Shown here piece after piece: positions 27,999 to 35,816 of a DNA stretch of 64,000 nt. Under the pieces are notes generated by a model. The model had not been told where the DNA came from. It did not search any database and saw nothing but the letters and a program-made list of their open reading frames with translations. Source of the stretch: Lentzea albidocapillata (GTDB lineage: Bacteria > Actinomycetota > Actinomycetes > Mycobacteriales > Pseudonocardiaceae); contig NZ_JOEA01000033.1 in NCBI RefSeq assembly GCF_000719115.1, forward strand, positions 3,010 to 67,009, read 5' to 3'. Positions within the stretch are counted from its first letter, which is position 1; every line of letters starts with the position of its first letter. The translations under genes were made by a program, and so were the position numbers.

Positions 27999-28336
27999 GG
28001 CACCAAACTAGTCGCCGGCGCCGCGGTGACCCGCTCACCGTCCCCGGTCGCCAGCAGATCCAGCAACGCACCCCGCAGCAACGCGAGCTCACGCGTGCGC
28101 AGGGCCGGCCCGGCAGCGGTGTCGCGCACGTCCTCAGGCTGAGAGGTCTTGAGCACCTCCAGCCAGTCCTCCACGGTCGCACGAGCGAAGCCCGCCCACG
28201 GCCCGTCAGGTTCCACGAGAGAGCGTGCGTACGCCTCCAGCCACAACGTCAGCAACGGCGGCCGCAGTGACACGTCGGCGAGGCCGTGGGTGAGCACGTA
28301 CCGGTAGGCGGCTTCGAGCAGTTCGGTCTCGCGGGC
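27995..28336 (-). pseudogene. TetR-family regulator remnant with internal deletion and lost start
   Basis: Read from about 28336, the frame gives RETELLEAAYRYVLTHG, the first helix of a TetR domain, with no start codon before a TAG stop near 28350. It then jumps from DVSLRP directly to PLLTLWLEAYARSLVEPDG, which belongs to the C-terminal ligand domain. About half the protein, including the recognition helix, is missing but the frame is kept. The first usable start, GTG 28297, would give 100 residues without a DNA-binding motif. A stable protein is unlikely, although the downstream Cys-rich gene is still coupled to its stop. Confidence 0.7.
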
Positions 28337-28649
28337 GGACGGCGAGCTCTACGCGTCCGAACTCGCCTGGAACACCTCGTTCGAGGCGATGGTCGCCAAG
28401 ATCGTCGGCGACTACGCGGCGGACCACGACCCCACGAGAGAGGGCGCGTGGATCGCCGAACTCGACGACCAACGCGTCGGATGCGTGTTCTGCGTTCGCG
28501 AGGACGACACGACCGCGAAGTTGCGTGTGCTGCTCGTGCATCCGGACGCGCGTGGCCACGGCGCGGGCAACGCGCTCGTCAGCACGTGCGTCGAGTTCGC
28601 CCAAGGCGCGGGCTACGAGCGCATGGTGTTGTGGACGCGCGACCTCTGA
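28332..28649 (+). pseudogene. GNAT acetyltransferase remnant, both ends truncated
   Basis: The frame ADGELYASELAWNTSFEAM, then AAWIAELDD-like sequence, VRVLLVHPDARGHGAG-like acetyl-CoA loop (here KLRVLLVHPDARGHGAGNAL) and GYERMVLWTRDL is clear GNAT sequence. The N-terminal 15 or more residues and start codon are missing; the nearest ATG is internal (28389). The C-terminal strand and helix that normally follow WT-x-D are absent because a TGA intervenes. It lies head to head with the TetR remnant, and the junction near 28331-28337 suggests one deletion removed both starts. Confidence 0.7.
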
Positions 28650-28665
28650 CCTGAATGCGACGCGG

Positions 28666-29976
28666 TCACAGCATGCGAGTGACATACGGCATGATGCCGC
28701 CGTATCGCACGGGCGAGATCCGCACCACTGCACCGGAATGCGGCGCTTCCACCATCATTCCGCCACCCAGGTACAACGCCACGTGCGTGCCGCCGCCCGG
28801 TCCCCAGAAGATCATGTCGCCGGGTGCCATCTGCGACAGCGGCACCTTGCGGCCGGAGTTGTACTGGTAGCCGCTGTAGTGCGGCAGGTACACGCCGGCG
28901 CCCGCGAAGGCGTACATCATCAGGCCGGAGCAGTCGAAGCCGATCTTGCGGAAGTCGCCGTACGAGTCGGCGACACCGCCGTCACGCACGCCGTACGTCG
29001 GGCCGTAGTGGTTTCCGCCGCCCCACGCGTAGATGACACCGCGCTGGGCCAGCGCCCGGTTGATCACGGTCTGCACGCGGTTGCCGGACGGCGCGGGCGC
29101 TGCCGCGATCGGGCGGGGCGACTGGGGCTTCGGCGCGGCCTGAGCGGCGGCCGCGGCGGCGGCACGGCGAGCGTTCTCCTCGTCCTCTCGCCTCTTCGCC
29201 TCGGTCCACTGGTCGTACTGCTGGCGCTGCGCTTCCAGTCCGTTGACCGCACCTCGCGCGGCGGCCAGCTCACGTTCGACGGCGTCCTTGTTTGACTGCA
29301 ACTCCTCGGTCGCCGCGGTCTGCGCCGAGTGCGCGTCCACGGCCACCTGCTGGGCCTGCTCGGCGACCTTCTTGGCCTCGTCCGCGGCGGCCTGCTTCGT
29401 CTCGGCCCTGTTGAGCGCGGCACGGGCGGCGGAGTCGAGGTTCGCGGCGGTGCCCTGGTCGCGGGTGACCTGGTCGAGCCGGTTCAGGCTGGACGCCGAC
29501 ACCGCCTCCAGCATCTGGGCGCGGGCCAGCAGGTCCTCGGGCGACTTGGCGCCGATGTACGCGGAGAACGACCCGACGGTGGTGCCCTGCGCATAGGAGG
29601 CAGCCGCGAACTCGTCCAGTTCGAGACGGCTCTTCTCCACGGCCGCGGAGGCCGCGTCGGCCTCGACACGGGCGGCGGCGGCCTCACGACGGGCGGCCTC
29701 GGCCTCGGAGATCGCCGTCTCGAGGTCGACCCGGGCCTTGTTGGCGAGCTCGCGCTTGTACGAGACGTCGTCGAACAGCTCCTGCAGGCGTGACTCGGCC
29801 TGCGTGAGCCGTCCGGTCAGCTCGCCCACGCGGGCCGCCTTCGCGTCCGCTTCCGCCCGCGACGCCGAGATCTCCGAGTCGCTCGGGTTCGGCGGCGGTG
29901 GCGGCACGGCAGCGGCCGTCCCCGTGAGGACGACCGTCATCAACACCGCGACGACGGCGGAGAGTCGTGTCAACAC
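28666..29976 (-). CDS. RipA-like NlpC/P60 peptidoglycan hydrolase
   Basis: A 436-residue secreted enzyme. The GTG at 29976 has an excellent ribosome binding site (GGAGGTGAT). A Sec signal of about 23 residues is followed by a long coiled coil (about 35-270, Ala/Glu/Arg rich) and an NlpC/P60 domain at the C-terminus. Its catalytic Cys is in KIGFDCSGLMMYAF and its His in GGTHVALYLG, with a third polar residue near EAPHSG. It cuts stem-peptide bonds for cell division, and the coiled coil usually restrains activity or binds FtsX-like partners. Confidence 0.9.
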   Translation of the reverse strand: MLTRLSAVVAVLMTVVLTGTAAAVPPPPPNPSDSEISASRAEADAKAARVGELTGRLTQAESRLQELFDDVSYKRELANKARVDLETAISEAEAARREAAAARVEADAASAAVEKSRLELDEFAAASYAQGTTVGSFSAYIGAKSPEDLLARAQMLEAVSASSLNRLDQVTRDQGTAANLDSAARAALNRAETKQAAADEAKKVAEQAQQVAVDAHSAQTAATEELQSNKDAVERELAAARGAVNGLEAQRQQYDQWTEAKRREDEENARRAAAAAAAQAAPKPQSPRPIAAAPAPSGNRVQTVINRALAQRGVIYAWGGGNHYGPTYGVRDGGVADSYGDFRKIGFDCSGLMMYAFAGAGVYLPHYSGYQYNSGRKVPLSQMAPGDMIFWGPGGGTHVALYLGGGMMVEAPHSGAVVRISPVRYGGIMPYVTRML

Positions 29977-30120
29977 TGGACATCACCTCCAACCGCATTA
30001 GACCAACCAGACGCATCCGGCGCATCAGGAACTAACGCACCGTCAACCACTCGTGTCACAGTGGAACACGGGCGGTGGTCCTTTTGGGACGATCGGAGTC
30101 TGGCGTGTCGCCGGTATGGA

Positions 30121-31635
30121 CTAGTTGACGCCCCGGTCCCGGCCGGTCCAGTACGGCTCGCGGAGCTTGAACTTCTGGATCTTGCCGGTCGCCGTGCGCG
30201 GGATGGAGTCACGGAACTCGATCGACGTCGGCGCCTTGTACCCGGCGAGCCGCTCCTTGCAGTGCTTGATCAGCTCGGCCTCGGTGACCTCGCCGGAGAG
30301 CACGACCAGCGCCTTGATCGTTTCACCCCACTTCTCGTGGGGCACGCCGATGACCGCGACCTCGGCGACGGCCGGGTGCGAGAACAGGCAGTCCTCGACC
30401 TCGATGGACGAGACGTTCTCGCCGCCGGTGATGATCACGTCCTTCTTGCGGTCCGAGATCGTCAGGTAGCCGTCCTCGTCGAAGAAGCCGCCGTCGCCGG
30501 TGTGGAACCAGCCGTCCTCGATCGCGTCCGCGGTGGACTCCGGGTTCTCCCAGTAGCCCTCCATGACGACGTTCGAGCGCGCCATCACCTCGCCGTTCTC
30601 CGAGATCCGCAGCTGCGCGCCCAGCGCCGGCGCGCCCGCCCGTGACTGCTTCTTCGCCTTCTCCTCGCCCTGCGGCCCTGGCTGGGCGCGGTTGAAGGTG
30701 AGCAGCGGCGCCGTCTCGGTCAGGCCGTAGATCTGCAGGAACTCCCAGCCGAGTTCCTCGGTCACGCGCTGGATCGTCCGCGAGGGCGGCGGCGCACCGG
30801 CGCACACGATCCGCACGGTGTCACGGCCGGGGATCTCGCCGTCCCACGACGCAGCGGCGTCCAGCACGGCGTTCCACACGGCCGGTGCACCGCACATGAG
30901 CGTGACACCGTGGTCGCGCACACGGCGCAGGATCTCGGCGCCGTCGACCTTGCGCAGCACCACCTGCGGCACACCGAGGCCCGCGAGCCCGAACGGCATT
31001 CCCCAGCCGTTGCAGTGGAACATCGGCAGCACGTGCATGTACACGTCGCCCTCCCACGCACGGGTGTGCATGGCGAACGTGACCGCGTTGAGCCAGATGT
31101 TGCGGTGCGTCAACTGCACGCCCTTGGGGCGCGCGGTCGTGCCGGACGTGTAGTTGATCGTCGCCGTCGCGTCCTCCGAGGGCGCGCTCCACGGCCGTGG
31201 CTCCACATCGAACCGAAGCAACGACTCCGACTCCTCGCCGAGCGTGAACCGGTGGCGCGCCACGACGTCGTCCAGTTCCAGTTCCGGATCGACGAACAAC
31301 GCCGAGGCGCCGCTGTGCTCGACGATGTACTTCACCTCGTCGGGGCGCAGGCGGAAGTTCACCGGCACGCAGATCCGCCCGCTGCCGGGCAGCGCGTGCA
31401 GCAGTTCGAGCATCCGCGCGGAGTTGTGGCTGACGACGGCGACCCGTTCGCCCTCGCCGACGCCCAGTGCGTCGAACCCGGCCTGCCACGCGCGCACGCG
31501 GGTCGTCATCTCCGCGTACGTCGTCGTCGCGACCGGCTTCGCGGGCTGGTCCGGTTCGTCGATGGTCGCCGTCGTCGCCGCGAACGCGAACGACGCCCGG
31601 TCCAGAAAGTCGGTGGTGATCAGCGGTACGCGCAT
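30121..31635 (-). CDS. Acyl-CoA synthetase (AMP-forming ligase)
   Basis: A 504-residue adenylating enzyme. The P-loop is NYTSGTTARPKGV, the A5 motif is QIYGLTETAP, the A7/A8 region is FHTGDGGFFDEDGYLTISDR and the catalytic Lys is near the C-terminus in RTATGKIQKF. The family activates carboxylic acids, often medium or long-chain fatty acids, to acyl-CoA. It is a single gene, with ten bases to the next gene upstream. The substrate is not inferable. Confidence 0.9.
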   Translation of the reverse strand: MRVPLITTDFLDRASFAFAATTATIDEPDQPAKPVATTTYAEMTTRVRAWQAGFDALGVGEGERVAVVSHNSARMLELLHALPGSGRICVPVNFRLRPDEVKYIVEHSGASALFVDPELELDDVVARHRFTLGEESESLLRFDVEPRPWSAPSEDATATINYTSGTTARPKGVQLTHRNIWLNAVTFAMHTRAWEGDVYMHVLPMFHCNGWGMPFGLAGLGVPQVVLRKVDGAEILRRVRDHGVTLMCGAPAVWNAVLDAAASWDGEIPGRDTVRIVCAGAPPPSRTIQRVTEELGWEFLQIYGLTETAPLLTFNRAQPGPQGEEKAKKQSRAGAPALGAQLRISENGEVMARSNVVMEGYWENPESTADAIEDGWFHTGDGGFFDEDGYLTISDRKKDVIITGGENVSSIEVEDCLFSHPAVAEVAVIGVPHEKWGETIKALVVLSGEVTEAELIKHCKERLAGYKAPTSIEFRDSIPRTATGKIQKFKLREPYWTGRDRGVN

Positions 31636-31645
31636 GCATCCGACC

Positions 31646-32455
31646 CTACGACCAGGTGCTCGGATCTCCCCAGGACGAAAATCGGCCTCCCCCGGATGGA
31701 GGAACGGAACTCAGGTCCGGCAGCACGTCCCCGACGGGTTCGTGCAGCACAACGGCCGCCACGGCGTCGTACGGCGTCGGTTCGGCGTTGCAGATGATGA
31801 CCTGCGCACCGGCTTTGGCCGCCAGCGGCACGAGGCCCGCGGCGGGCTGCACCGACAGCGATGTTCCCGCCACCAGCAGCACGTCGCAATCCAGGGCGGC
31901 GAGCCGGGCGCGGCGCAGCACCTCGCCGTCGAGCTCCTGCCCGAACGAGACGGTGGCGGACTTGAGGATTCCCCGGCACCGCTGGCAGTCCGGCTCCTGC
32001 TCGCCCTCGGCCACGCGCTTCAACGCGTCCCGCATCGGGCCCGTGGCACCACATCCCAGGCATACGGTGGCGTGCAACGTGCCGTGCAGCTCCAGCACGC
32101 GATGGGGATCGGAGCCCGCCCGCTGGTGCAGGCCGTCGATGTTCTGGGTGACCACGGTGCGCAACCGGCCGGACCGTTCCAGTTCCACCAGCGCCTTGTG
32201 CGCGGCGTTCGGCCTGGCCGTCCACACGGGACTGTCCAGCTTCGCCCGCCAGGCGAGCCTGCGCAGTTCCGCATCGGCGAGGTAGGCCTGCAGCGACGAC
32301 CCGCGCCCGGCGTCGGCGTCGCGGGTCCACAGTCCGTCCGGTCCGCGGAAGTCCGGGATGCCCGAATCGGTGGAGACGCCCGCCCCCGTCAGCACCGTGA
32401 TCCGGTGCGCCGACGCGACCAGAGCGCGTGCCTCTGCGCACGCCTGGGAAGGCAT
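31646..32455 (-). CDS. Sir2-family NAD-dependent protein deacylase
   Basis: A 269-residue sirtuin. The NAD site is LTGAGVSTDSGIPDFRG, followed by VVTQNIDGLHQRAG. The catalytic His is in VLELHGT. Zinc Cys are in CLGCG and CQRC. A later block, LLVAGTSLSVQPAAGLVP, is also typical. It removes acetyl or related acyl groups from lysines. Its position just upstream of the acyl-CoA synthetase, on the same strand, is notable because acetyl- and acyl-CoA synthetases are classic sirtuin targets. Confidence 0.92.
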   Translation of the reverse strand: MPSQACAEARALVASAHRITVLTGAGVSTDSGIPDFRGPDGLWTRDADAGRGSSLQAYLADAELRRLAWRAKLDSPVWTARPNAAHKALVELERSGRLRTVVTQNIDGLHQRAGSDPHRVLELHGTLHATVCLGCGATGPMRDALKRVAEGEQEPDCQRCRGILKSATVSFGQELDGEVLRRARLAALDCDVLLVAGTSLSVQPAAGLVPLAAKAGAQVIICNAEPTPYDAVAAVVLHEPVGDVLPDLSSVPPSGGGRFSSWGDPSTWS

Positions 32456-32472
32456 CGGTTCACACTAGTCCC

Positions 32473-32925
32473 GTGCGCAGTGCTGTGGGAGCCGCGATCG
32501 CGGCAGTGGGCTTGGTCACCACCATCGTCGGGACTTTCCTGCCGTGGCTGAAATCCGGATCGACCACGAGAGACAGTTACGAAGTGCTTTCGCTGCGTGA
32601 TCTCGCCGGGTTGGACGGGGTGGCGGGCACCGTCGTCACGTCGGTCTGGGTGGGACTGACGCCGCTGGCGATGGTCACGATCGCGCTGTACGTGGTCCGA
32701 TTTCCACGGTTTGCCGGGTGCGCCGCCATTGTCTTTGGCACGATCGGGGGAACCGTGGCCCTGGTTGCCACAGTCCAAGGGGACAGCAAGGGTGCGTTGG
32801 TCGGAATCAGCACCTCCGGACCAGTCATGACCCTTGCCGGTGCCGTACTGACGATCGTGGGGGCGATCACGGTGCTCACCTCGACCAGGCGCAGCGCAGT
32901 GAGAACCTCAGGAGGGAACCCGTGA
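32473..32925 (+). CDS. Small four-helix membrane protein
   Basis: A 150-residue protein from GTG 32473 with about four hydrophobic helices: one at the start (AAIAAVGLVTTIVGTFLPWL), two central ones (LTPLAMVTIALYVV and FAGCAAIVFGTIGGTVALVA) and one near the end (VMTLAGAVLTIVGAITVL). No family motif was recognised. The stop overlaps the GTG of the Pro/Gln-rich membrane protein that follows, so they are probably co-expressed partners. Confidence 0.75.
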   Translation: MRSAVGAAIAAVGLVTTIVGTFLPWLKSGSTTRDSYEVLSLRDLAGLDGVAGTVVTSVWVGLTPLAMVTIALYVVRFPRFAGCAAIVFGTIGGTVALVATVQGDSKGALVGISTSGPVMTLAGAVLTIVGAITVLTSTRRSAVRTSGGNP

Positions 32926-34424
32926 GCTACCCAGGTGGTGGCGGCGACCAGTGGCAGCCGCAGAACAACCCGTACGGGCAGCAGCCCCAGCAGGGCGGCT
33001 ACCCGCAGCAGCCCCAGCAGCCGGGTGGCTACCCGCAGCAGGGCGGCGGCTACCCGCAGCAGGGCGGACACCCCCAGCAGGGTGGATACCCCCAGACCGG
33101 GCCGCAGGGCTTCCCGCAGCAGGGCTACCCGCAGACGGGCCCGCAGGGCTTTCCCCAGCAGCCGTACGGCTACGCGCCGATGGGCGGCGAGCCGCCGAAG
33201 AAGAAGCGCACCGGCCTGGTGGTCACGGCCGTCGTCGCCGTGCTGCTGCTGATCGGCGGCGGTGTCACGTTCTTCGCGATGCAGAAGGCGGATCCCGCTG
33301 CCAACGCGGGCCAGGACTCCCCCGCCGTCGCGGCGAAGAACCTCGTCGAGCAGCTGGGCAGCGGTGACGTCGTCGGCATCATGGCCTCGCTGGCGCCGGC
33401 CGAGGCCGCGTTGTCGAAGGACTACATGGACTCGATGACGAAGGAGATGAAGCGTCTCGAGATCCTCAAGCCCGAAGCCGACCCGAACAAGCTGAGCGGC
33501 GTCGAGTTCAAGAGCGAGAACATCAAGTTCGACGAGGCCAAGGCCGAGAAGATCAACGATCACCTCACCATCAACAAGCTGGTCGAGGGCAAGATCACGA
33601 TCACCTCGGACGCGTCGAAGATCCCGCTCACCGACAAGCTCGTCGACGCGCTCGGTGACGACCTGAACCTCACCTCGTCGAAGTCCGAGACCTTCGACAT
33701 CACCGCCGAGGTGCAGAAGCGCGGCACGCCGATCGGCATCGCGTCGATCAAGGTCGACGACAAGTGGTACCCGAGCGCCTTCTACACGATCGCCAACGCG
33801 GTCCTGGAGGAGGACAAGAAGAAGTGGCCGGCGCAGGGCATCGCGCCGCAGGGCGCGAGCTCGGCCGAGGACGCCGCGAAGCAGATGGTGAACGCCGCGC
33901 TCGACGCCGACCTGACGAAGGTCATCGCGCTGCTGCCGCCCGACGAGGCCGGTGTGCTGCAGGACCTCGGCCCGCTGCTGGTGGCCGAGGCCGGCAAGCA
34001 GAAGCCGACCGGCGCCAAGCTGAACTCGCTGGAGACCGACGTCAAGGACGTGGCCGGCGGCAAGCAGGTCACGGTCAAGAAGCTGTCGATCACCGCCGAG
34101 GGCGAGACGGTGACGATCACCCGCGAGGGTGACTGCTACGCGGCCGACGTGCCCGGCCAGGGCACGCAGAAGCTGTGCGCGGACGAGATCACGCAGCTGC
34201 TGCAGCAGCAGGGCGGCAAGAAGAAGATCCCCGCCGAGGCCGTCGAGATCATCGGCCGGGTGGCCGGGTCGGTCATGAAGGCCGGCGTCGGCGTCGTCTC
34301 CACCGAGGTCGACGGCAAGTGGTACGTCAGCCCGGTCCGCTCCTACTACGAGCTGGCCCTGTCGCTGTTCCGCGGCTTCGAGCCCAAGGACGTCGACGCG
34401 CTGATCGCGCTGATCAAGAAGTAG
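32922..34424 (+). CDS. Pro/Gln-rich membrane-anchored protein with extracellular repeats
   Basis: A 500-residue protein. The GTG at 32922 overlaps the upstream stop, with GGAGGGAA as ribosome binding site. Residues 1-95 are a low-complexity cytosolic tail of Gly-Tyr-Pro-Gln-Gln units. After KKKR there is one membrane helix (about 98-117), then about 380 residues outside with two similar units, each ending in a DGKWY or DDKWYPS block (VKVDDKWYPS-like near 285 and STEVDGKWYVSP near 465). The layout resembles actinobacterial DUF4878/lumazine-like lipoprotein domains. The role is unknown. Confidence 0.75.
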   Translation: MSYPGGGGDQWQPQNNPYGQQPQQGGYPQQPQQPGGYPQQGGGYPQQGGHPQQGGYPQTGPQGFPQQGYPQTGPQGFPQQPYGYAPMGGEPPKKKRTGLVVTAVVAVLLLIGGGVTFFAMQKADPAANAGQDSPAVAAKNLVEQLGSGDVVGIMASLAPAEAALSKDYMDSMTKEMKRLEILKPEADPNKLSGVEFKSENIKFDEAKAEKINDHLTINKLVEGKITITSDASKIPLTDKLVDALGDDLNLTSSKSETFDITAEVQKRGTPIGIASIKVDDKWYPSAFYTIANAVLEEDKKKWPAQGIAPQGASSAEDAAKQMVNAALDADLTKVIALLPPDEAGVLQDLGPLLVAEAGKQKPTGAKLNSLETDVKDVAGGKQVTVKKLSITAEGETVTITREGDCYAADVPGQGTQKLCADEITQLLQQQGGKKKIPAEAVEIIGRVAGSVMKAGVGVVSTEVDGKWYVSPVRSYYELALSLFRGFEPKDVDALIALIKK

Positions 34425-34438
34425 GTTTTCGCAGGTCC

Positions 34439-34483
34439 GCCACGCCCCTGTCACCCGCAACAGCGCGGTGACAGGGGCGTGGC
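34439..34483 (+). terminator. Strong terminator hairpin after the Pro/Gln-rich protein gene
   Basis: A perfect 17-base stem (it begins GCCACGCCCCTGTCACC) closes around an 11-base loop, 15 bases after the stop at 34424. It separates the membrane-protein pair from the FAD monooxygenase gene. Confidence 0.8.
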
Positions 34484-34508
34484 AGTTCCGGGGCCGAACC
34501 TGGTGCCC

Positions 34509-35816
34509 ATGGACACTCAGGTTCTGATCATCGGCGCCGGCCCGACCGGCCTCACCCTGGCCCTCGACCTCTCCCGCCGCGGAGTCCCGTTCCGCATCGT
34601 CGACGCGGCGCCCGCGCCCTTCGCCGGCTCCCGCGGCAAGGGCCTCCAGCCGCGCAGCATGGAGGTCTTCCACGACCTGGGCGTGATCGAGCCCGTGCTG
34701 GCGTCCGGCCGGCTCGACCTGACCATGCGCGTCTACCAGGGCCGCGAGGTGCTGCGCGAGTGGGACGCGCACGAGGGCCGCCACCCCACGGTCGAACGCC
34801 CGTACGCCCGCACCATGCTCATTCCGCAGTTCCGGGTCGAGCAGGTCCTGCGGGAAGCACTCCCGCAGCCCGTCGAGTACGGGATGCCGCTGACGTCGTT
34901 CACCCAGGACGACTCCGGCGTGACGGCCGTTGTCGGCCCGCAGACCGTGCGGGCCAAGTACCTCGTCGGCTGCGACGGCGGCAAGTCGTTCGTGCGCAAG
35001 GAACTCGGTGTCCCGTTCGTCGGCGAGACCCACGCGGACCTGCGGATGTACATCGGCGACGTCCGGGTCTCCGGTCTCGGCCGCGACCACTGGCACCAGT
35101 GGGGCAGCCGTGCCGACCGGTGGCTCGCCCTGTGCCCGCTGCCCGGCACGGACCTCTTCCAGTTCCAGGCCACCGGCGACGGTGAAGACGAACCGTCGTT
35201 GGCGCTCTACCAGCGGATCGTCCGCGAGCACACCGGCCTGGACGACGTGATCCTGCACGACGCGACGTGGATGTCGTTGCACCGCACCAACATCCGCATG
35301 GTGGACAGGTTCCGCACCGACCGGGTGTTCCTCGCCGGTGACGCCGCGCACGTGCACTCCCCCGCCGGTGCGCAGGGCATGAACACCGGCATCCAGGACG
35401 CCTACAACCTGGGCTGGAAGCTAGGGATGGAGACGCTGCTCGACACCTACGAGGCCGAGCGCAAGCCCGTCGCCGAGTGGCTGCTCGGCATGACCACCGC
35501 GATCATGATGTCCGGCAACCCGTTCGAGCGCCGCGGTGACGAGACGCTGCAGCTCTCGCTGTCGTACCGGACGACAGAAGGCGAGGGGCTGCAGGCGGGT
35601 GACCGCATGCCCGACGGGATCACCGAGCAGGGCCGGATCTTCGACCTGCTGCGCGGCCCCGACTTCGTGACGCTCGACTTCCCCGACGGCCCCGTGCTGG
35701 TGCGCCCGGACGGCTACGTCGCCGCGATCGGCCGGTCAGCGATCGACGCGTACTTCGGCGCGAACCCGGTCACGCAGCTGCACCACCGCCGGGTCGCTGC
35801 TCGGTCCGCCGCGTAG
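34509..35816 (+). CDS. FAD-dependent aromatic-hydroxylase-type monooxygenase
   Basis: A 435-residue class A flavoprotein of the PheA/TfdB type. It has GAGPTG near residues 9-14, the DG motif (GCDGGKSFVRKELGV) and the second FAD motif GDAAHVHSPAGAQGMN. Such enzymes hydroxylate phenols or polyketide intermediates and are frequent in antibiotic pathways and degradation. The C-terminal thioredoxin-like domain is short (it ends soon after VLVRPDGYVAAIG), and its last 81 bases overlap the convergent regulator gene, so the 3' end may have been rearranged. ATG 34509 was chosen. A GTG at 34479 lies in the terminator arm. Confidence 0.85.
   Translation: MDTQVLIIGAGPTGLTLALDLSRRGVPFRIVDAAPAPFAGSRGKGLQPRSMEVFHDLGVIEPVLASGRLDLTMRVYQGREVLREWDAHEGRHPTVERPYARTMLIPQFRVEQVLREALPQPVEYGMPLTSFTQDDSGVTAVVGPQTVRAKYLVGCDGGKSFVRKELGVPFVGETHADLRMYIGDVRVSGLGRDHWHQWGSRADRWLALCPLPGTDLFQFQATGDGEDEPSLALYQRIVREHTGLDDVILHDATWMSLHRTNIRMVDRFRTDRVFLAGDAAHVHSPAGAQGMNTGIQDAYNLGWKLGMETLLDTYEAERKPVAEWLLGMTTAIMMSGNPFERRGDETLQLSLSYRTTEGEGLQAGDRMPDGITEQGRIFDLLRGPDFVTLDFPDGPVLVRPDGYVAAIGRSAIDAYFGANPVTQLHHRRVAARSAA

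Noticed and set aside
30060..30120. ydaO-type riboswitch before the NlpC/P60 gene
   Set aside because: The family often has such a switch, but the 144-base leader does not show the conserved core sequences.
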